From Mesostigma viride (lineage: Eukaryota; Streptophyta; Mesostigmatophyceae; Mesostigmatales; Mesostigmataceae), in the NCBI GenBank assembly GCA_009746045.1, contig RPFO01000079.1, positions 2,122,344 through 2,186,343 on the forward strand: a stretch of 64,000 bases of DNA, read 5' to 3'. The notes under the pieces were generated by a model. The model made no database searches and had not been told where the DNA came from. It saw only the letters and a list, made by a program, of their open reading frames with translations. Below are positions 37,101 to 47,493 of the stretch, in pieces. A program made the position numbers and the translations under genes. Within the stretch, counting starts at the first letter, position 1; every line of letters begins with the position of its first letter.

Positions 37101-40100
37101 AGTCCCCCCTTGCGAAGGGACCAGGGACGTGCTGCCCTCGGTGTCCGCGGGAGGCAACCACGGGGCAGTGGGCGCCGCCATGTGCACCAGGTAGTTGCGG
37201 TGGCGCTGCGCGTCGGCCCCCTCGCCCCCGCCCCCCCGCTCCAGGGTCCCTCGGGCCACCAGCTTGAGCGCGTAATCGAGCGGGCGGAAGAGGCCCTCTT
37301 CGGTGAGCTGCAGCAGGAGGCGGACGACCGACGCGTCCTCGCACGCCTGCGAGGCCGCGGCCGACGCGGCCGATACCACCGCCGCGGCTAGCTCCGATGG
37401 TGATGATGTCAGCAACAGCGGTGAAGCCATGAAGGGTGGAAAAGATGCCAAGGGCACTTTGGCGGCGTGCGATGGAGAGATAGACGGTGACGGGCCATGC
37501 GTGGCAGACTCATGCACAGGATCGTGTTTGTGGATAACCTGGGCGACGCTAGAGTGACTGGAGGCATGGCCAGCCATGCTTGTCGTCGAGGGGAACAGGT
37601 TGGGCGCCCATGCCGCCGTGCGCGCCCACAGCCACGCGATGATCACGCTGTGGATCCTGTCGCCCGCCACCGACACGGCGCGCCCCCTCACCGACCCGAT
37701 GTCCACGTCCACGGCGCCCGAGGCAAGGCCAATGGCCACATGACCATGGCCGGGCTTGGACATGGCAGGCCCGGAGAAAGGAGCGGATAATGGTTCCGAG
37801 GCAGGTCTGGACGCAGGTCCAGGGACAGGGGCACTAGCCAAGCTGGCCACGCCACCGGTTGCATCGTTCTGTTTCGTTGCGTCCGCTGCGTTATCGTTGC
37901 TTCTACTTGCAACCGCTGCCAGGCACACATCGGCGAGCTTGTCGCGGATCACGCGCAAGATCGACACCGCGAGGGCAGGGCGGTGGGAGGCCAAGGGATA
38001 GACGCCATCACACGCGGGGGGCGGGGGCGGGCCGGCCAAACCGCCCTCCTGGCCGAGCCCAACCATGCCGGCGCATGCACCGCCGGGAAACAGGGCGGCC
38101 CAGGGTCCCTGCGACGGCGTTGGCAGGCACCGGCACCTCACGGCCCACTCGCACACTAAGTGGATGCCATCAACGTCCTCGGACGATAAATGGACCGCAT
38201 CGATGCCCTCTGACGATAGCGGCGCGGGCGCGGGCGGGGGCGAAACAGCGGTGCCTGTATGGCCATCCGGACGGGGGAGGTCCCACCCGGGCAGGCTTGG
38301 CGCGTGGAGCAGCGGTTCTTGCCGCGTGTGAGCATGAGAGGCAACGCTCGACGCGTAGGTCGTGGGGTCGCCGCCTGTCGAGGCGCGGAGGCAAGCTTGT
38401 GGCTGCGGGACCGCATAGGCACGGCCGGACGCGGGCGGCGGGATGGAAGGGGATGGCAGCACACCTCCTGGTGCCCAAAGTAGGGCCTGCACAGAACCGG
38501 CATCGCCATGGGCATGGACCTTGCCTTGTTGGGACTCATGGTTTTGCCCCAATGGCTGGCCACTATTAATATCGATAGGATTGATAGGATTGACATTATT
38601 ATGGATGATGACCGCGGCATCCCCTGGGTGGCACACGGTCCCGTGCGTGGCTGCGTCGCAACTATCACACGGCACACCATCAAACACGGCCGCCGCCGCC
38701 TCCTCTATGGCGCCCGTCACCAGTGCAGCCTCCAGCGCCTCCCACTTGGCCACCGCGCTGCCACCTGTCACAGCCCCACCTGTACCAATGCCGTGACTGC
38801 TGCCAGGGGCAGCCCCGGTGGAGGCCTCCTGCTGCATGCATACGGGGTTCGCGGCGCGACCACGGGCCGCCAGGGTGTCCCGTAGCCAGGAGACGGCGTG
38901 GCGGAGGGAAGCATCATCGTCCTCATCATCCTCGTCATCACCCTCACTATCTGCGGTACCCTCGTCATCACTGCCATCCTCGAGCATGTGCGCGGGATCC
39001 GAATCACCGACCGCCATGCCCCTCATCCCACCACCACGCGTGTCGTCCACGCACGCCCTCTCATGCACGAGCACAGCAGCGGATCGCCCCGTCCCGTGGC
39101 CACCGGCCAACAAACGAGACTCCAGAGAACCCCCCCATGCGGACGCCCTCCCCTCGGCACGCGCCACGCCTTCCCCTTCAAGACCGCCGCTGACGGTGGA
39201 AGAGGGTGCTAGTACAGCGACCATAGACGGAGTCCCAGCCCCCCCTTTGCCCCCCATGGCTATGCTACCCGTCACCTGATAGCCTCCACTCCCTTGCTCC
39301 TCCTCCTCATTCGCGTCCCCCTGCCCCTCCGCCCCCCCCAGCAGCAGTCGCCAGGGGAGGCTCTTGCCCACCCCCAGCAATGCCTCCGGCATGGCCACGG
39401 TGACGGCGCGTAGGAGGTCCATCATCGCACGGCCCAGCAGCAAGGGGGACACCCAGGCAGGGGCAGCAGGCATGCCGTCCACGGCCAAGCCAGGGCTGGT
39501 GCTCCCGCCGCCACCGTCACGGGTGGCACCAAAGCCTGCACTGGCCTCCGCCGCACCTTCCCCTGGGATGATGGCATAAAAGGCATCGTTGGAGTAATGG
39601 CCCCGACCTGACCGCACACGTGACCTGCCGCTGGCATCCGCCCCCTTGCCTCGCCAGGCCTCCGCGAGGTTTGTGGCGGCGGCAGCATAACCCCCCCATT
39701 GGAAGCACAGCTCTGCCAACACCTGCAGGTGCGGCGTGGACGTGGTGGTCGCCTCTGCAAACACGAGCACAAGTGGGAACAGAGCCTCCATGGCCAGAAG
39801 CTGCGCGGGCGAGGGCAGGCTCAATCCGCCCGCATTACTGCTGTTCGATCCATTAGGGTTGGTGTTGCTGCTACTACTGCCGTCCGCCCCCTGCCCGCTA
39901 CCCCCCACGGGTGGTGGCGCTGGCAGAGGCGAGGGTAGCTGCATGGCCGGGTTGCCGCCACAGGCGGTGGCCAGGGAGGGCGCCAGGGAGGGCGCGAGCC
40001 GTAGGAGGAGCCACGAGACCGCCAGGTGGACGTCCAGGAGGGACTCGGCCGCGTGCCAGCGGAGCAGGGACACCACGTAGCGCCACCTGTCATAGGCGGA

Positions 40101-43100
40101 CTGGGCCGGCAGCGTCGTCGCCGATGCATCGGGTGTCGGAGTGGGAGAGAAGGGTTTTGCCCCACCTGGTTGGCTGCCGCCGCCGCCCCCCAGGGATTCC
40201 AAAGGCTTGCCACCATCCCCCAGGTTGGAGGTGTCATCGTGGGTGATGTGCCCTTGAGAGGGGTAGGTGGCCGATGGCAGCCAGGGGAAGGACATCTCTA
40301 ACAGCTGGCGCCGCCCCTTGAGCACGTGGGTCACCTCTTCTAGTTTCGACCCGCTGCTGCCGTTGCCAGTGCTGTTGTTGCCGCTACCACCCGCATCCTT
40401 GGCAAGGATCCCTTCCTTGTCACCGCCCGACTCCTTGGCAGCGAGTGCTGTGTCTTTTCCAACGAGCGTAAACTCCTTCAAAATGGCCAAGTCCTTGACC
40501 ATCTCGGCCAATAGCGCGTCAAGGTACTCGAGCGCGTGGCGCGTCCACCCGGCGCACCGCTCCGCCAGCTGGCGCTCGGCGCCTGCGCCCCCGCCCGCTG
40601 GCGCGTGCTGATTGAGGTAGACGACGCGCACAAACCAGGTTGCGCGCAGCAAGGGCACGCGGTGGGTGGCGAGCGCGTCCAGGAGGGAGCGGCGCTTGAA
40701 ACCGTGCGGGACCGGGTCCGCCAGCTGGCGCAGCGGCCGGCCCTGCGACAAGTCCTGTGGACAAAGAGGGGTGTGGGCACCGGGATCATCCAGCAGAGGG
40801 TTCATGGGCACAGGGTTGGGTGCAGGGTTCATGGGCACAGGGTTGGGTGCAGGGCTGGGCGCAGGGTTCATCGGCACAGGGTTCATGGGCGCAGGGATCA
40901 TGGGCGCAGGGTTCATGGGCATGGAGTTGAGAGCATAAATTGCAACAATGTTCAGGCTCTTCTGCAGGGAGTCATGGAGCGCTGTTCGGGGACACATTCA
41001 ACACGCTTCGCAACGTGGCATGGCCTAGGGCCGGTATCGACCACCCTACGCAGCCTATGTCTTATCTATTAATTCACCACCCTACGCAGCCTATGTCTTA
41101 TCTATTAATCCACCACCCTACGCAGCCTATGTCTTATCTAATCATCCACCACCCTACGCGGCCTATGTCTTATCTATTAATCCACCACCCTACGCAGTCA
41201 TTGTGTTATCTATTAATCCACCACCCTTCGCAGTCTATGTCTTATCCATTACGCCACCACCCTCGGCCGCAGGAAAAAGTGGGCCCGGAACTAGCACTCT
41301 CCGCTGCGCAGCGGGGCCCGCAGGCCTTGGGTGGACAAAGGTACTACTAGACTACCAAAGTTATTGCTACGGTGGCCAGAGCTATTACTAGACTGCCACT
41401 GGTACTACAGTAGCTAATATCATCGCTACGGCTGTGATGATGGTACCGTGTGCCCAGCCCACCTGCATCCAGCGCAGCCGGAACTCCTCCCCGCACGTCT
41501 TCTGTTCGGGGAACGTGAACGGCGGCCCCCGCGCCGGCATCTGCAACACCCCGCAGACCTGCCCCGCGCGCCGCTGCCGCTCCTTGGCGCGCTTGAGCCT
41601 CTGGAAGAGCCGGCGGAACACCTGGCAGTGGGTAAACATGTAGATGGGTAAAGTGGGTGCGGTGGGGGTGGGGGGGGGGGGGGGGGAGGGGGGGGGGGGA
41701 AGGTGGTAGGAGAGGAGGGGGGGGGCACCAAGGATTGTCATCACAAAGGCGGGGAAAGGGCAGGGGCAATCCAGAAGAGTAGTTAACTTGAATGTGGGAT
41801 CACACTCAAAGCACAACAAAGGCCACACACCCAGCACTGGCAAGGACAACCCGCCCAGCTCCCTTTCGCAGCAACATCGTGAGTCGTTCCTCTGCAAGCA
41901 ACGCTCAGGGATCCCAATGCCTTGGCGTACCCCTTTGCTAGGCAGCCCCTATTATGGTTGGGATATCACGCTACATGTTATGCTCACCTATTAAATATAA
42001 GCTATACGGTTTCTCCAGGATTTGTGGGTGGCACCGCAAGAACGAGAAGCACTACAAAGGACACGAAACCGAATTTCGGTCGCGGGAGTCAGAGACGGCA
42101 GCGGCTCATCGGACAGCTGACAGCAACGGGACGGCTTCCGGGTCCATCGCGTGGGGATGGGTGCGTCAACTTGACGAGCGACTCAGCGGGGCCTCCCTTG
42201 AGGCATCTTACGCAGGGGCACCGTGCACAAGGACTATCGTACACTAGAGGCACCTTGCACAAGAGGAATCACACAAGGGGCACCGTACACAAGGACTGTC
42301 GTACGCTAGGGGCACCTTGCACAAGAGGAATCACACAAGGGGCAACTTACAAAGAGGTACTACACAAGGGGTATTACTCAAGGGACAGGGGAAGGGGAGG
42401 GGGAGATATAACAAGGGGTATCTCACTCTAGGGGATTAGACAGGACTGTGAGGGCTGTGTGCGATGCAGCCGTCAGATTACTGGACCCCTCACATCACTT
42501 TCCAACGCCCATTGTGCCACATCCACAGAGATTCGCTGGTCTTTGACGAGCGGCGCACGGGTGGAGGCTGCGAGGATTACGGAACATGCACCAAACACGC
42601 CCCCAGAAACCGATATAAAACAAGCAGGCTTGTTGCTAGCAGTTTGCTGCTAGCTACTAATAATACACCTCACAAACTACTACTCTTCACTGCATGCCCA
42701 CTATCACGATGGTAGTAGTAGTATGTTAGCAAGCTAGATACCTGTGAATGGCTGTTTGCGAGGGAGCAAGGCATCCGGATGCACCCCATCCACAGCACAC
42801 CCATACAGAGATCCTTTATGCTGCTCACCGCTCGCTGGTGCGCGACAAGTGCCGGTGTCCAGTAGTAAGGCGTGGCGGCGACCATGTCGGCTGGTTGCAT
42901 GGGGGACTGGGGGGTGGCCGTCGGCGCCAGCCCGCCCCCATGGACCAGTGTCAGGCTGAGCTCCGCCGCCTCCTGTGTGCATGCACACGCACAGCAGCAT
43001 AGAAGCAGCAGCAGATTCGGGGGGATGGGCACCACCAGCACACATGTCGAATAATGTGTACTTGCATACCAGAGCCATGAATCAAGGTCAGCTGAGCTCC

Positions 43101-45806
43101 GTCACCTCCTGCGCCAACAAACACACCGCCGTGACAGTGGCGGATTCGGGGGATTGGTACCACCAGCACTTGTGGGGGGATGAGCGCAATCCGCACGCAT
43201 GCGCCCTCTCCCACCTCTGCCCCTCCCGTGCGCCCACCCACCCACTAGGAACACTCAAAACATACAAACCACCCAACCACCGCCAGCCCCTCGGCGCGCT
43301 CATATCATGCACAAGATGATGCTGTGCTTCGCTATCCACTCCTGACACTTACCTCTCCTGTCCACTATCCTGCCTGACGCTTACCTCTCCTGTCCACTAT
43401 CCTGCCTGACGCTTATCTCGCCTGTCCACTATCCTGCCTGACGCTTACCTCTCCTGTCCACTATCCTGCCTGACGCTTACCTCTCCTGTCCACTATCCTG
43501 CCTGACGCTTACCTCTCCTGTCCACTATCCTGCCTGACGCTTACCTCTCCTGTCCACTATCCTGCCTGACGCTTACCTCTCCTGTCCACTATCCTGCCTG
43601 ACGCTTACCTCTCCTGTCCACTATCCTGCCTGACGCTTACCTCTCCTGTCCACTATCCTGCCTGACGCTTACCTCTCCTGTCCACTATCCTGCCTGACGC
43701 TTACCTCTCCTGTCCACTATCCTGCCTGACGCTTACCTCTCCTGTCCACTATCCTGCCTGACGCTTACCTCTCCTGTCCACTATCCTGCCTGACGCTTTT
43801 TATCTCTGCTGCTTCTTATCTCGCCTGTCCTAGGGCGACCCACCCACCACCAGCCCCCCCACGCGCTCTCCATGCACGCCAAGCAATGCTATCGACTCCA
43901 GTACTACGCCTGGCATCCGGGATGCCAACTCATCAGAGCCACCCACCTCCAGCCCCTCGACGCGCTCGCGGTATCCCTGCGTGATGTGCTCCACCTGCAT
44001 GTCGTCCTCAGGGTCCCCCGGCTTGAGCGTGTACAGCTCAGGGGGGCCCAGCCTGACCACGCGCGAGGTCACAACATGAGCAGATGAACGTAGCGACGAG
44101 AAAAACAGACTATGTATGTGAAAGCCTAAACGCTCGGTACAGAAACAACTAAAGCGACGAGACAATCCGCCTATATAAGTATCGTTCTGCACACGCACAT
44201 GGCGACCCCATAGAGAGGTAATGATAGCGATAAAACAACCTGACTTTATGAGTCAGCCTGACACCGCACACGTGGCGACCCCGAATGGAGATCACTACAG
44301 GAATTGGACAACCCAACTGTGAACGTCGGCCCGCACACGTGGCAACACACTGCCCCCAGATGGCACACGCAGCCAGAGGGCGACCCAACGCAAGGGCGCC
44401 GCGCACACACCACACACACACCTTATGACAAACAGCTTCCGATAAAATGCGTGTGAGGCGACCGGATGAAGGGTGATGGAGACTCATGCTTCGCTTGGGA
44501 GGTCCCCCCATGACACCAAGGAGCCTCAGCTATAGCCCTGTCACGCTCTCTCGATAGACCTAGAAGTGGGACACTATGAGCTTACCAAGAGGGTTTGGAA
44601 GAGTATAGATAGGGTTTGGGGGAGTATAGATAGGGTTTGGGGGAGTATAGATAGGGGTTGGGGGAGTACAGATAGGGTTTGGGGGAGAACAGGGAGGGTT
44701 TGAGGGACACTGGTGTCACCGGGGGGGGATACTGGTGTCACAGTCACAGGGGGAAGAAGGAGACCGAGTCAAGAGGCCAATGGATCCAAAGTGGTAGGTA
44801 AGGAAAGGGGAGGGGGCCGAGATGAGGACTGGAGAACAGGTTGCTTGATGGAGGGAGATGGCTACTCTCCGCGGGCTTATTACCAGGGGGTTGTTACACA
44901 AGTTACAGAAGCACTTAGTAGAACGCTGTATGTAGAGGGAGGAAGCTGATTCAATGAGAGGACTTGGGACCTCAATCATGTGGCTTCCAACAACTGCAAC
45001 TGGCAGCATCCGGGCCCTTCTGGTGCTGGCAATAGTCACCGCAAACCAACCGTGATGAACGCACGGCCTGAGGCACAAGATAAACCGCGCGTGTGGCTGC
45101 CCTAGCTGCGCCCTCATCACACAATGAGCGCTTGTCCTTCGGTACAGAGATATAATTTCAGGACATGGAAACCATATCAATCGCCATCAACGTCGCGAGG
45201 TGGCACTGTGTATTGCAAGGCGTCCATGTTGCAATTGAATGGAAGGTATGACCCACACGCACGCGCCCCCAGGTCCTGACTCCATTACACGCCATTATAT
45301 GACAAAATGTATAGGCTACAGTAGGAAAGGAGGCTGTCCACGCAACTGCCTGGGTAAAAGCTTGCACAGACTTGAAAGTATAGGCTTAGGCATAGACGTA
45401 GGTACACACTTAAGCAGCAACGGAAGTACATAGAAAAAGTTGTGATGAGATGGTCAATGTGATGCGAGGGCTGAGGGTTTTGGCCAGGTTCTTGGTCCCT
45501 GGGGATTCCCACTGGTGCCGTGCGCAAGCAGTTACAACAAGGGAAGCAGAGCACGTCGACGGCAAGGATTTCGGGGCACGCTCTGGGAGTGAAGCGGGGG
45601 GGTAAATACAGCGAGCCACGGTGACCTATAATGGGGATTTCGCGGACCCACCTGGGGCCAATCGGCTCCACCGAGCAGGTCAACCGATAGATCTCCAGCT
45701 TCTGGGCAATCGTCCGTCTGTAGGCACGGCCGTGGGCAGGGAAACGGGGCGAAAAGCTAAGCAAGACTCGCTCGGGAGCTAAGTGAGGGAAACCACAACC
45801 GGCCAT
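21504..45806 (-). CDS. MED12: Mediator complex subunit 12 (MED12), giant form
   Basis: Twelve exons, minus strand: 45806-45652, 44052-43947, 42972-42829, 41621-41463, 40754-30225, 29437-29264, 28378-28274, 26376-26017, 25532-25473, 25059-24695, 23720-23318 (donor least certain), 22100-21504. Phases agree throughout. About 4,385 aa, against roughly 2,200 in Arabidopsis or human. Conserved blocks come in plant MED12 order: 'SVEPIGPRLGPPELY', 'KERQRRAGQVCGV', 'FPEQKTCGEEFRLRW', 'LADPVPHGFKRRSL', 'VPLLRATWFVRVVYLNQ', 'EEGLFRPLDYALKLVARG', 'WQWVLLRMTLNEQ', 'SLYSRLVRHLGPELE', 'LLLGRRSLHQHL', 'NMRLTLAPTLLRLL', 'RHVERRVRAAMPG', and an end 'DPWLLLEDG...LRRTGLTYARACDD'. The extra length is Gly/Ala/Ser/acidic low-complexity sequence, mainly in the 10.5-kb exon 5. 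The reading frame changes at three G runs there (35,842-35,850; 35,445-35,450; 35,159-35,168). Known role: links CDK8/cyclin C to Mediator in the nuclear kinase module. Confidence 0.93.
22107..22200. repeat. (GT)n and G run, before the last MED12 exon
   Basis: On the sense strand this is a C run (22,185-22,199) followed by about 30 AC dinucleotides ending a few bases before the AG acceptor at 22,101. Part of the acceptor-side repeat pattern. Confidence 0.85.
22705..22945. repeat. CCCCTCC-type polypyrimidine tract in MED12 intron 11
   Basis: About 160 bp of CCCCTCC, CCCCCTC and CCCTTCC units (22,705-22,870), then a pure C run at 22,920-22,940. On the MED12 sense strand it is G-rich, the opposite of most intron tracts in this window. 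Confidence 0.85.
23812..24313. repeat. 36-bp minisatellite, about 14 units, MED12 intron 10
   Basis: Unit GTGTGGGCACGAGCG, AAGCAAGC(A/G)CATGGG, TCACGG. Units are identical except for one A/G site, giving two unit types in irregular order. Because 36 is a multiple of three and the unit has few stops, five of the six frames stay open through the array; these are not genes. It lies inside the intron 24,694-23,721. Confidence 0.95.
26458..27855. mobile_element. hAT-like DNA transposon in MED12 intron 7
   Basis: Ends are inverted repeats beginning CAGTGCTTCTGCTAA (26,458-26,472; reverse complement at 27,841-27,855). The flanks carry the 8-bp target duplication GGTTAAGA (26,450-26,457 and 27,856-27,863). 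CAGTG-type ends with 8-bp duplications are the hAT signature. Both subterminal regions (26,480-26,655 and 27,722-27,830) are packed with TTCGTCAACC and TTGACGAA motifs in both orientations, probably transposase-binding sites. At 1,398 bp it is too short for a full hAT transposase, so it is presumably non-autonomous. It contains one small Lys/Glu-rich coding region. Confidence 0.85.
27010..27520 (+). CDS. Small charged protein inside the hAT-like element, unknown function
   Basis: Starts MSKKNGLTGFKTSTLDALFK at 27,010. After ~45 residues it becomes very acidic and basic (RDKRKRVEREEEDG) and stops at 27,243. A second frame from about 27,176 continues the same composition (SGEEESGEEESGEEG, then PGKKGKKKGKRKP) to a stop at 27,520 and ends DSSEEDVMVV. 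The composition handover near 27,230 suggests one coding unit broken by a frame change or a small unrecognised intron. The KKKGKRKPAAKR stretch looks like a nuclear localisation signal. It has no BED finger or hAT dimerisation motif. It could be the remaining N-terminus of a deleted transposase or an accessory protein. Confidence 0.45.
28660..28765. repeat. (GAAT)n-type tetranucleotide run
   Basis: Imperfect GAATGAAT and GAGTGAGT repeats in MED12 intron 6, between exons 29,264 and 28,378. Confidence 0.8.
29438..29745 (-). repeat. Long CT-rich tract before MED12 exon 6
   Basis: On the sense strand it is about 300 bp almost without purine runs (CCCTCCTC, TCCCCCC, CTCATTCCCC units), reaching the TAG acceptor at 29,438. 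A greatly extended polypyrimidine tract. Confidence 0.8.
40790..40925 (-). repeat. 15-bp repeat AACCCTGYGCCCATG before MED12 exon 5
   Basis: About nine imperfect units on the sense strand, open as a Pro-Met-Asn-Pro-Ala pentapeptide repeat. It lies in intron 4, 40-170 nt upstream of the acceptor at 40,755. The exon 4/5 join at 40,754 reproduces the conserved MED12 spacing (RWMQ|DLSQ), so this repeat is not translated. Confidence 0.75.
41037..41262. repeat. 36-bp tandem repeat in MED12 intron 4
   Basis: About six units containing CCACCCTACGCAG, CCTATGTCTTATCTATTAAT. The later units are degenerate. Open on the plus strand as a 12-residue repeat, but no sign of coding. Confidence 0.85.
41640..41730 (-). 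repeat. C-run tract upstream of MED12 exon 4
   Basis: Sense strand: several C runs of 8-14 (with CCACCTT, CACC spacers) ending about 40 nt before the acceptor at 41,622. Confidence 0.75.
42225..42375. repeat. ~68-bp tandem repeat in MED12 intron 3
   Basis: Two full and one partial copy of a unit with GGGGCACCGT, GCACAAGGACT, CGTACACTAG and CACAAGAGGAATCAC. Confidence 0.7.
42965..43195 (-). repeat. Tandem duplication covering the acceptor and start of MED12 exon 3
   Basis: The segment around the exon 3 acceptor (CAG|GAGGCGGCGGAGCTCAG at 42,972) is duplicated about 135 bp upstream (CAG|GAGGTGACGGAGCTCAG at 43,108). Both copies are preceded by the same intron sequence (GGTG(G/C)(T/C)A(C/T)CAATC-like, with CCCCCGAATC). 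The upstream pseudo-exon reads into TGA after six codons. Confidence 0.75.
43345..43797. repeat. 32-bp minisatellite, about 14 units, MED12 intron 2
   Basis: Unit CTGTCCACTATCCTGC, CTGACGCTTACCTCTC on the plus strand. On the MED12 sense strand nearly every unit contains GAGAGGTAAGCG, close to the 5' splice-site consensus (AG|GTAAGN). One unit has CTTATCTCG instead. The array starts about 150 nt downstream of the real exon 2 donor. Confidence 0.95.
44585..44703. repeat. 21-bp G-rich repeat in MED12 intron 1
   Basis: Five to six units of GGGTTTGGGGGAGTATAGATA on the plus strand, with four or more G-runs close together (quadruplex-prone). The sense strand is C-rich. Confidence 0.85.
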
Positions 45807-47493
45807 CTAAATGTATCCGCAACCCAATGGGCGAGGCGTGTAGGTGTATACTGAGGCGTAGCCGGGGGAAGTTTGGTATAGGGACAACGGCATTGGAGCG
45901 CATGGGCGAAACAGAAGTGCCATGCTGAGCACTAAACTTGCTGCCGTCAAATAGCAGTCTTTTGTAACAAACAAACGCCATGCGTAGCACTACACTCCGG
46001 ACTGTCTTCTAAGTACCGAAAATGCTGCTGCTTACCGAGGGCCAGTATCGGATGTTCCTGGTCCCGTGGCCCAGGACGGCTTACCGCCCCCGATCCCATG
46101 GCGATGCATGTTAAAAGAGGGTATATTCCACAGACTACATGTTTAATTGCTGCCAGACAAGAAAACTGCACTGCAATTCAATTTGTGCCACACGCACGAC
46201 GCTAACCGCCTCCGCCATCCGTTACCATACCTGCTAAGAACCTAACAAGCAGTGACGACACTTCAAACTAACACCAACAAATTACAATGGCTGTCACGGC
46301 CCCGGCTTGCCGTGCACCAGCGCTCATGATGGCTGCCAAATAAGTCCTCTGTTTTGAGTTAACGGCGAACATCCCGCTGTACGCTGCATCTTGTATGTAA
46401 CCTAGGAGCCAAAACTCCCCCAAAAATTTTGGGTTCCACTTCACCGAGCAGGCCAGCACGTGTCAGACCCGCGGGCGCCGTGCAGAGTCTCCAGCAACTT
46501 CTCTTGTACTGTCGTCCCACACCATGTTCATGTCAGCCTGTCTTACCGTTAAACTATTGGCTTACACTAGAGCAACTCCAAGCGAGCATCATGCTGACTA
46601 ATTAGAACCGCGCATTCCCCTAGTTGAGTCAGTCGAGTCAGTCTGTTGTTGCTCAGGGCACTGGGCAGCGAGTCTATTCCAACTTCCAAGTGCTGTTGCT
46701 GTTGTTGTTGTTGTTTTCCGGTGAAATGGGTGTTAGTTTATTTCCATATAACAGTTAAGGTGACCCAGGTATGCCAAAAATAGCCTGAAATGCCTAGTTG
46801 TGCCTAAATTTGTTGTTGTTTCCACGCCGCAATGAGCAGCTCCAGTACAGTATTTCAACTTTGTGTCGTCACTGTAGTGCGCCCCACTTGTAGTTGGATC
46901 CACTATTAATAACACTATCGGTTCAACACAACTCAACCCTTGTAGTTGTGGCTACAGGATATGCTAGTAAGTGGTAACCCCCGTATATGTCTTTACATGT
47001 AGGGATATATCCGGCCCTCGGCCACTATAGATTCTCTGCTGCCCATGTGCGGCGTGGGACACAACAACAACAACAACATATCTACAGCGAGAATCGCTTG
47101 TCCATGCGGACTGTGCACACCCGCACACTGCACAGTGCACAGAGCAAAGCCTGCAAGGTGGCCTTGCATGAATGGATGGTCCACGCTGGCGCGCGTTTAT
47201 GGCCACGATTGCGCGACCTAGTACAGTACCCGGAGTCCACGATCGTGTCCACAATGCGACTCGGGGCCTCAGAAGGCGAGGCGAGCAGCTACGCCCCTAT
47301 TTAGGCGCGTGACCTGCTACCGCGACCTGTACAGGACCAAGGGGCAGGACCAAGCGTCCTCGCTGTGGGTCGCACCCGGTTCCCCAAGCACCATAGGAGG
47401 TTGGAACACTACGGGCTTTGTGGCAACTCGGCATGATAAGAAGCTGGTCGTAATCTTTGTCGAGTCGCTGTTTGGGGACCATTTGCGCCTGGC
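45807..47493. promoter_or_regulatory. Shared intergenic region of divergent MED12 and ATP sulfurylase
   Basis: 1.69 kb between two start codons pointing away from each other, so both promoters must lie here (or in unseen 5' UTR introns). Short runs of GTT (46,690-46,716) and AAC (47,062-47,078) occur. No clear TATA box, and no sulfur-response element that I can identify. Confidence 0.5.

Noticed and set aside
40790-40997. MED12 exon 5 extending upstream as a Pro-Met-Asn-Pro-Ala repeat
   Set aside because: The exon 4/exon 5 splice at 40,754 restores the conserved spacing between 'GEEFRLRWMQ' and 'LADPVPHGF'; the repeat lies in the intron.
43345-43797. CRISPR array (regular direct repeats)
   Set aside because: Repeats are head-to-tail without unique spacers, in a eukaryotic intron. 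The same applies to the arrays at 8165, 23,812, 41,037, 54,955 and 63,251.
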